Below are positions 4,756-8,531 of a stretch of DNA of 8,531 bases, in pieces. The stretch spans positions 1 through 8,531 of the forward strand of contig CAYGZA010000299.1 in the NCBI GenBank assembly GCA_964354135.1. Direction: 5' to 3'. Source of the stretch: CAYGZA01 sp964354135 (GTDB lineage: Bacteria; Planctomycetota; Planctomycetia; Pirellulales; Thermoguttaceae). Every line of letters begins with the position of its first letter. Position 1 is the stretch's first letter. The position numbers were made by a program, and so were the translations under genes. The notes under the pieces were generated by a model. It saw only the letters and a program-made list of their open reading frames with translations. It did no database searches and was not told the origin of the DNA.

Positions 4756-6243
4756 GTGTCTTCTCCGCAGTCTCTCGAACAATCGCTTCGCCGGGCAAGC
4801 CGGGCAGTGATCGCGGCCCAAGTCGCCTCGCAACTGGTTTCGCTGACGGTGCTGGCAATCCTCCTCCGCCGGCTGGGGCGCGAGCCGTACGGTCTCCTGG
4901 CGATGGTGATGCCGCTGTTGGTGTTAGGGCGGATCGTGGTCGCCTCGGGGCTCGACGTGGTCACGATCCAGCGGGAAGAGTTGACCGATCGGCAGGTCTC
5001 GGCCCTATTCTGGATGAACCAGGCCTTGGGGGCGGGGATGGCCGCGGTCACGGCGGCGTTTGCCCCGCTCTTGGCCTGGTTCTACGGACAACCGGGAGTC
5101 CTCTGGCTCACGGTCGCCCTGGCCGGCACCCCGGCGGCCTTTGTCCTCGGAACGCAGCACCAGGCCCTCCTGCAACGGCGGCTCCGCCTGGGCACGCTGG
5201 CCGGGCTGCGGCTGGTGGCCCTGACGTTGGGCGGGACGGCGGCGGTGGCCCTGGCGTGCTGGGGCGATTGCGGCGTGTGGGCCCTCGTCGCTCAGCAGTA
5301 TGTCGAGCTTCTGGTCCTGGCCGCTTTAGCGTGGATCGTGGAGCCCTGGCGGCCCACGCTCGGTCTCCGCGGGACCGGGGGCCGCCGCCTGGTACAGTTC
5401 GGCGGCCATTTCACGCTCAGCAACTTGATGCTCTATCTTGTCACCAACCTGGACAAGGTGCTCGTAGGACGCTTTTTCAAGGTCGATCCCCTGGCACTCT
5501 ACAGCCAAGCCTTTACCTTGGCCATGAAGCCCGTCCACGTGCTGATCACGCCGCTCACGGGAGTGATGTTCCCCACGCTTTGCCGGGCCACGGCCGACCA
5601 CCGACAGTATACCAAGCTGTTGCTGGGCTTCTTCCGCTTCATCGTGCTGGTGATGCTCCCGGTCGGCGTGGGATTGGCCATCGTGGCCCCGGAGGCGATG
5701 CACGTCTTGGGAGGCGCCGATTGGGCTGCCGCCGGCCCGATCCTGGGCGTTCTCGCCTGGGTCATTCCGGTGCAGGGCTGCTACCAGCTCCTGGCCTACG
5801 TTTTCGCTTCCGCCGGCCACGGAAGGCGGCTGTCGCTGGCAGCGGTGACCGGGGCGGCCATGATTTGCCTTGCCTTTTCGCTCGGACTGTACCTGGGCTG
5901 GTTGGCGGGGGAGCCACTGCTGGGTATTGCCTTGGGATACGTGCTGGGGCTCGCACTGTTGGTCTTTCCGCCGTACCTGGGATTCGCCCTGGCGACGGTC
6001 AAGGTGCCGTGCCGGGCATGGCTGGCCCAACTCTATCCTGCCGGCCCGGCGGCGCTGGGAATGGGTCTCTTGGTTGCCGCGTGTCACTGGGCTTTGGGCC
6101 GTCTTTTGGGGTGGTCTGATTCAGCCCCCTTGGCCTTGCTGACCGTGGAACTCCTCCTCGGCGTCGGGAGTTACGTCCTGTTCGCCCGTCGAGCGATCCG
6201 CTGGTTCATTCGCGAAGGACTCCGCGACCTGTATCCGCATTGA
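4756..6243 (+). CDS. Wzx/MOP-type polysaccharide (oligosaccharide) flippase
   Basis: This 495-aa polytopic membrane protein belongs to the MOP superfamily of lipid-linked oligosaccharide translocases, close to the WzxC/Polysacc_synt_3 type. Such proteins move undecaprenyl-linked glycans from the inner to the outer leaflet of the cytoplasmic membrane. Seen: an N-terminal amphipathic and membrane helix (about 18-41), REPYGLLAM (42-50), GLDVVTIQREELTDRQ (65-80), NLDKVLVGRF (231-240) and LYSQAF (248-253), all in the order usual for the family, and roughly 12-14 hydrophobic segments to the C-terminus. Length is normal (450-500). The start is GTG at 4756, as no in-frame ATG exists upstream before the stop at 4669; GGTGAG 6 bases before it is a weak ribosome site. 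No glycosyltransferase, polymerase or chain-length gene is beside it, so its glycan is unknown. Confidence 0.88.
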   Translation: MSSPQSLEQSLRRASRAVIAAQVASQLVSLTVLAILLRRLGREPYGLLAMVMPLLVLGRIVVASGLDVVTIQREELTDRQVSALFWMNQALGAGMAAVTAAFAPLLAWFYGQPGVLWLTVALAGTPAAFVLGTQHQALLQRRLRLGTLAGLRLVALTLGGTAAVALACWGDCGVWALVAQQYVELLVLAALAWIVEPWRPTLGLRGTGGRRLVQFGGHFTLSNLMLYLVTNLDKVLVGRFFKVDPLALYSQAFTLAMKPVHVLITPLTGVMFPTLCRATADHRQYTKLLLGFFRFIVLVMLPVGVGLAIVAPEAMHVLGGADWAAAGPILGVLAWVIPVQGCYQLLAYVFASAGHGRRLSLAAVTGAAMICLAFSLGLYLGWLAGEPLLGIALGYVLGLALLVFPPYLGFALATVKVPCRAWLAQLYPAGPAALGMGLLVAACHWALGRLLGWSDSAPLALLTVELLLGVGSYVLFARRAIRWFIREGLRDLYPH

Positions 6244-6338
6244 GACCCGCGCCGACGGGCATGGCCGGGCCTGGGACCGCAAGGCCGGGGTTATCGGCGG
6301 CTCGGACCTGCCTCCGGGTCTTGCGGCGACGTGGAGGC
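6244..6338. other. Intergenic stretch with a weak hairpin after the flippase gene
   Basis: GGCCT (6268-6272) and AGGCC (6282-6286) could pair around a 9-base loop soon after the flippase stop. There is no T-tract, so it is at best a weak terminator candidate. I see nothing else in the stretch. Confidence 0.2.
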
Positions 6339-6366
6339 TTGCACGCCCGCCGAATCGGGCTATGAT
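6339..6366 (+). promoter_or_regulatory. Candidate promoter with an inverted repeat in its spacer
   Basis: TATGAT (6361-6366, five of six match TATAAT) follows a weak -35 TTGCAC (6339-6344) by 16 bases. The spacer is itself a 5-bp inverted repeat, GCCCG and CGGGC around CCGAAT (6345-6360), placed where a regulator could cover the promoter. Transcription would begin near 6373, downstream of the ATG at 6362 and upstream of the ATG at 6446. Confidence 0.45.
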
Positions 6367-6432
6367 GCACAAGAGGGGGGCCCGGATCGGCCCGGTCGCC
6401 AGGTACGCCCAGTCGCCGTTCTCAGACGGGTC

Positions 6433-6437
6433 GGAGG
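6433..6437 (+). promoter_or_regulatory. Shine-Dalgarno fixing the start at 6446
   Basis: GGAGG lies 8 bases before ATG 6446, exactly where a strong ribosome site belongs. The 28-codon in-frame extension to ATG 6362 overlaps the -10 box and is therefore unlikely to be translated. Confidence 0.7.
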
Positions 6438-6445
6438 GGGCGACG

Positions 6446-6844
6446 ATGAACAACCTCTTCAATCTTGTCGTCCGGCTCCTGCTGGTGGGAGTCCTCCTGG
6501 CCGGCGGCTACTCGGTCGCCCAGTACTGGTGGCGGAATTCCCGCACGATCCGCCAAAGCCAGGCCGAGGTGATCGAGGCCCTGAACCGGCAGCTCCGGGC
6601 ACTGAAGGTGGATGAGTTCTCTTCGATTGACTTTCCCGAGGCATCGCGCGTGCTGGGCGTACCGCAGGAATTGGCGTTCGAGCAGTACGTGTATCAAACG
6701 ACGGAGTTGCTTGGGCACCGGCCGGTCGGCAAGACCAAGGGGACTTTCGACCGCGCCACCGGCACGTTGGAGGTCGAGATCGACTTCGCCGAAGGGAGGA
6801 GCCGCGACACGCGGCTGCGGCTCCAGCTCCGCCCCGTGCCGTAA
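6446..6844 (+). CDS. Small membrane-anchored protein of unknown function
   Basis: The 132-aa product was not recognised. It begins MNNLFNLVVR and has one hydrophobic segment (about 5-26) ending at YWWRNSR, so it should be a single-pass protein with a short N-terminus. The soluble part starts with a predicted polar helix (about 33-53, with RQSQAEVIEALNRQLRAL), then a region with FSSIDFPEASRVLGVPQEL (58-76), and ends with alternating residues suggesting beta strands (about 97-130: GTFDRATGTLEVEIDF, then RLRLQL). No cysteines, lipobox or catalytic motif are seen. The positive residues after the hydrophobic segment would favour a cytoplasmic C-terminal domain, though not strongly. It has its own candidate promoter and a separate strong ribosome site, so it is probably not simply part of the flippase transcript. 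Confidence 0.7.
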   Translation: MNNLFNLVVRLLLVGVLLAGGYSVAQYWWRNSRTIRQSQAEVIEALNRQLRALKVDEFSSIDFPEASRVLGVPQELAFEQYVYQTTELLGHRPVGKTKGTFDRATGTLEVEIDFAEGRSRDTRLRLQLRPVP

Positions 6845-7019
6845 GGGAAGGCGCTCGCGTTGTGCTCGCGGACTGAGCCTCAGCCGCCGCGGCGGGGCGG
6901 TGCTGCTCGCCTCCACTGGCCCGGATTCGGAGGATTAAAGTCCCGCCGGGGCGTGGGAACGAGTCATCGTCGGGGGCGGTCCCGCAAAAGGCCTGCCCCC
7001 CTTTGACCGGGGAATAGTG
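6845..7019. other. Convergent intergenic region with GC-rich palindromes
   Basis: This 175-base gap lies between convergent genes. It holds CTGAG/CTCAG (6873-6883), the palindrome CCGCCGCGGCGG (6884-6895) and the terminator-like hairpin listed separately. I see no gene in it. Confidence 0.35.
6972..7000. terminator. Terminator-like hairpin between convergent genes
   Basis: GGGGGC (6972-6977) pairs with GCCCCC (6995-7000), and two further G-C pairs can form after a one-base bulge. On the + strand the stem is followed by CTTT. It sits 20 bases beyond the end of the minus-strand amidotransferase gene (7020) and downstream of the gene ending at 6844, so it could serve both. The T-run is short. 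Confidence 0.4.
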
Positions 7020-7736
7020 TCACGCCCGGCAGCACAGCGCCACGAATCGTGGTAAGAGGTGCGCGCCCAGGGCCTGCATTCGCGGCAGGCACTGTGGCGC
7101 GAGCGCACGAATCGTCTCCGGGTCGATGTAATCCAGGCCCGCCAGCTCGGAGCGGTTTTCCGAGTCAGCCAGCCAGTCCTCGATCAATCCCGCGGTCATC
7201 TCGACATGGAACTGGAGGCCGTATGCCGATGGTCCGTAACGAAACGCCTGGTGGCGGCAAACCGTGCCCGATGCCAGATGCACCGCCCCGGCCGGCAGGT
7301 CGAACGTGTCGCCGTGCCACTGGAAGACCGTGTGCCCAGGGCCAAGACCCGAGAAGAGGGGGTCCCGGGCAGCCTCAGGGGTCAACTGGATGCCGTACCA
7401 GCCGATCTCCTTGACTCCACCCGGGTACACCGTCGCGCCCAATGCCTTCGCCAAGAGTTGGGCGCCGAGGCACACCCCCAAGATGGGGATCTGTCGCTGG
7501 ACAGCCTGCCGGATCCAGCGCACCTCGGACTCCAGGAACGGGTACTCAGCGACTTGGTCCACGTTCATCGGGCCACCGAGCACAACGAGCCCGGCAGCCC
7601 GATCCAGTTCAAGCCCCTCCGGGCACGCGGTGAACAACTCCACGTAGCGGCAATCCAAGCCCGCTTCGAGGAAGTACGGCTCCAGGGTCCCAAGCGTTTC
7701 CCGAGCCACGTGTTGCAGGACAAGGATCAGCTTCAT
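7020..7736 (-). CDS. Class I glutamine amidotransferase (GMP synthase GATase-like)
   Basis: The 238-aa protein has the class I glutamine amidotransferase fold: LGGPMNV (53-59), the nucleophile elbow GVCLGAQLLA (87-96) with Cys89, QWHGDTFDLP (139-148) and GLQFHVEM (173-180) with His177 and Glu179. The Cys-His-Glu triad is complete, so it should hydrolyse glutamine or a gamma-glutamyl substrate. Stand-alone proteins with the WHGDTFDLP pattern are often annotated as GMP synthase-like amidotransferases, but no synthetase partner or synthetase domain is present, so the acceptor or true substrate is unknown. The frame is open to 7820, but the start at 7736 (MKLILVLQHV) begins the first beta strand of the fold, has GAAGG upstream and lies just below a consensus -10 box. 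It is divergent from the cysteine-cluster gene. Confidence 0.88.
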   Translation of the reverse strand: MKLILVLQHVARETLGTLEPYFLEAGLDCRYVELFTACPEGLELDRAAGLVVLGGPMNVDQVAEYPFLESEVRWIRQAVQRQIPILGVCLGAQLLAKALGATVYPGGVKEIGWYGIQLTPEAARDPLFSGLGPGHTVFQWHGDTFDLPAGAVHLASGTVCRHQAFRYGPSAYGLQFHVEMTAGLIEDWLADSENRSELAGLDYIDPETIRALAPQCLPRMQALGAHLLPRFVALCCRA

Positions 7737-7754
7737 GAGGGGTGACCTTCGGCA

Positions 7755-7760
7755 ATTATA
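7755..7760 (-). promoter_or_regulatory. Consensus -10 box for the amidotransferase gene
   Basis: A perfect TATAAT on the minus strand ends 18 bases before the ATG at 7736, so the leader would be only about 12 bases. No good -35 is seen 15-18 bases upstream. AT-rich hexamers are rare in this sequence, which raises its weight, and it argues against the longer start at 7820. Confidence 0.5.
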
Positions 7761-7868
7761 CGGGCAGGGGAAGGCGCAGTGGTGTCCGCGGCCTGCAAAC
7801 AAGCCGTAGATTGCCGCCAACCGAGGGGAGGCGGCTGGCTTCCGGCGGTGAATTGTGATACCTTGTGG

Positions 7869-7882
7869 GGTCGATCTCGACC
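7869..7882. promoter_or_regulatory. Operator-like palindrome GGTCGA-TC-TCGACC
   Basis: Two perfect 6-bp arms with a 2-base centre lie in the 214-base intergenic region between the divergent amidotransferase and cysteine-cluster genes. The size and symmetry fit a dimeric regulator site, but a single copy cannot be told from chance. The site is 69 bases before the start of the + strand gene. No clear -35/-10 pair for that gene was found. Confidence 0.3.
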
Positions 7883-7950
7883 AGATGGTTGCCCGGAGAG
7901 CCTACACCGGCGGGGCAAGCACGGGTAGCTTCTTGGGAAGGCGTTGGCAG

Positions 7951-8478
7951 ATGGAGATGGAAGAACGACTCAGGAGACCGGGTTCCAGGAACGGGGCGGG
8001 TTCCAAGAACGGCGAGCGGCTCGTAAGAAGCCCTCGCCGAACTCCCAGCGGCCAACGCCCCAAGCCGCACCGGGACGACTTGGCACCTGGGGAGGGCCTT
8101 TGCAGCCATTGCCCCGCCAAGTGCTGCAAGTATTTCGCCCTGCCCATCGAGACCCCCACGCAGTGGGAGGATTTCGAGTACATCCGGTGGTACCTGCTCC
8201 ACGATCGGGCCGCGGTCTTCACCGAAGACGGGGATTGGTATCTCCTGGTCTACGGCCGGTGCCGGCACCTCCGCGAGGATAATCTCTGCGCGATTTACGA
8301 GGAGCGGCCCCGGGTCTGCCGCGAATACAACACGAAGGACTGCGAGTACGAAGACGCTTGGGTCTACGACCAGTACTTCGAGACCCCGGAACAGATCGAG
8401 GAATACGCGGAGGCGTTGTCTCTGGGTCCGCGCAAGGGCAAGGCAGTCCGCAGCCCTAAGCCGCGGAACAGGGGTTAG
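7951..8478 (+). CDS. YkgJ-family cysteine-cluster protein
   Basis: This protein belongs to the CxxCxxxCC (YkgJ, UPF0153-like) family, thought to bind a zinc or iron-sulfur centre; no reaction is established for most members. With the start at 7951 it has 175 aa. The cluster is C51-x2-C54-x3-C58-C59 (CSHCPAKCCKYFALPIETP), followed by the RWYLLH region (79-84) and by further cysteines C104 (GRCRHL), C113 (NLCAIYEERP), C123 (RVCREY) and C131, all in the pattern usual for the family. The first 45 residues are Arg/Ser/Gly-rich and probably disordered, and the C-terminus is again basic. The start is uncertain: ATG 7951 has GGAAGG 9 bases upstream and is preferred over ATG 7957 and over the long form from 7855, whose first 32 residues look non-coding. 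It is divergent from the amidotransferase. Confidence 0.85.
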   Translation: MEMEERLRRPGSRNGAGSKNGERLVRSPRRTPSGQRPKPHRDDLAPGEGLCSHCPAKCCKYFALPIETPTQWEDFEYIRWYLLHDRAAVFTEDGDWYLLVYGRCRHLREDNLCAIYEERPRVCREYNTKDCEYEDAWVYDQYFETPEQIEEYAEALSLGPRKGKAVRSPKPRNRG

Positions 8479-8485
8479 GGGCCAA

Positions 8486-8515
8486 GTGTCAGTAATTCAA
8501 GGTCGGCCCTATACT
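8486..8515 (+). promoter_or_regulatory. Possible promoter for a gene beyond the window
   Basis: GTGTCA (8486-8491, four of six match TTGACA), an 18-base spacer and TATACT (8510-8515, five of six match TATAAT). The predicted start of transcription falls at or next to ATG 8522, so the next gene might begin leaderless there. Only 10 bases of it would be visible, so the gene itself is not called. Confidence 0.3.
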
Positions 8516-8531
8516 GCCAGAATGCGTATGC

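Noticed and set aside
3957..5051. 364-aa minus-strand ORF across the secreted protein and the flippase start
   Set aside because: It crosses two + strand genes with clear signals (signal peptide with strong ribosome site, MOP flippase motifs) and has no domain of its own.
5326..6087. 253-aa minus-strand ORF and 287-aa + strand ORF inside the flippase gene
   Set aside because: Both are frame shadows; the 495-aa frame has family motifs and regular membrane segments.
7737..7820. 28-residue N-terminal extension of the amidotransferase
   Set aside because: The extension overlaps the TATAAT box and precedes the first strand of the fold; MKLILVLQHV is the natural start.
7855..7950. 32-residue N-terminal extension of the YkgJ-type protein
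   Set aside because: It includes the operator-like palindrome and has no ribosome site or family resemblance; ATG 7951 has GGAAGG upstream.
1..8531. CRISPR array, tRNA, rRNA, insertion sequence, toxin-antitoxin pair or defence system
   Set aside because: Looked for regular short repeats, cloverleaf-type stems, transposase motifs and terminal inverted repeats, and nuclease or antitoxin motifs on both strands; none could be supported by eye.

Overview
The window is GC-rich (strong G/C bias at third codon positions) and gene-dense. Two gene architectures point to a planctomycete, probably of the Pirellulales type. One is a prolipoprotein diacylglyceryl transferase (Lgt) with an N-terminal extension and an internal PDZ domain. 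The other is a FolK protein fused to a deoxynucleoside-kinase-like domain, placed beside panC. This placement is inferred from protein family resemblance; there is no rRNA or other taxonomic marker here.

Layout. Positions 1-62 hold the last residues of an unidentified + strand gene. A 79-codon + strand ORF follows (157-396). It resembles only the N-terminus of the MtaA/CmuA/UroD methyltransferase family and is probably a gene remnant. A perfect 13-bp stem-loop (427-457), whose arms are themselves near-palindromes, sits at the end of the convergent minus-strand operon. That operon reads leftwards as folK-dNK fusion (3775-2711), panC (2637-1765) and lgt with PDZ (1761-457). A good sigma70-type promoter for it lies at 3960-3933. 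FolK makes a folate precursor and PanC makes pantothenate; the pantothenate pathway itself uses a folate one-carbon donor at the PanB step. Lgt acts on envelope lipoproteins, so the operon is a mixed cofactor/envelope unit.

Divergent from folK, with its own candidate promoter, is a small secreted protein of 172 aa (4122-4640). It has a four-cysteine cluster and two 36-residue repeats. It is followed by a MOP/Wzx-type polysaccharide flippase (4756-6243) and a small single-pass membrane-anchored protein of unknown function (6446-6844). A minus-strand class I glutamine amidotransferase (7736-7020) and a + strand YkgJ-type cysteine-cluster protein (7951-8478) diverge from a shared intergenic region. 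The last 50 bases hold a possible promoter for a gene beyond the window.

I saw no tRNA, rRNA, CRISPR array, transposase or insertion sequence. The most unusual content is protein architecture: Lgt with a PDZ insert and an apparent duplication of its first membrane element, and a FolK-kinase fusion whose P-loop lysine is glutamine. I did not find a convincing defence or mobile system.
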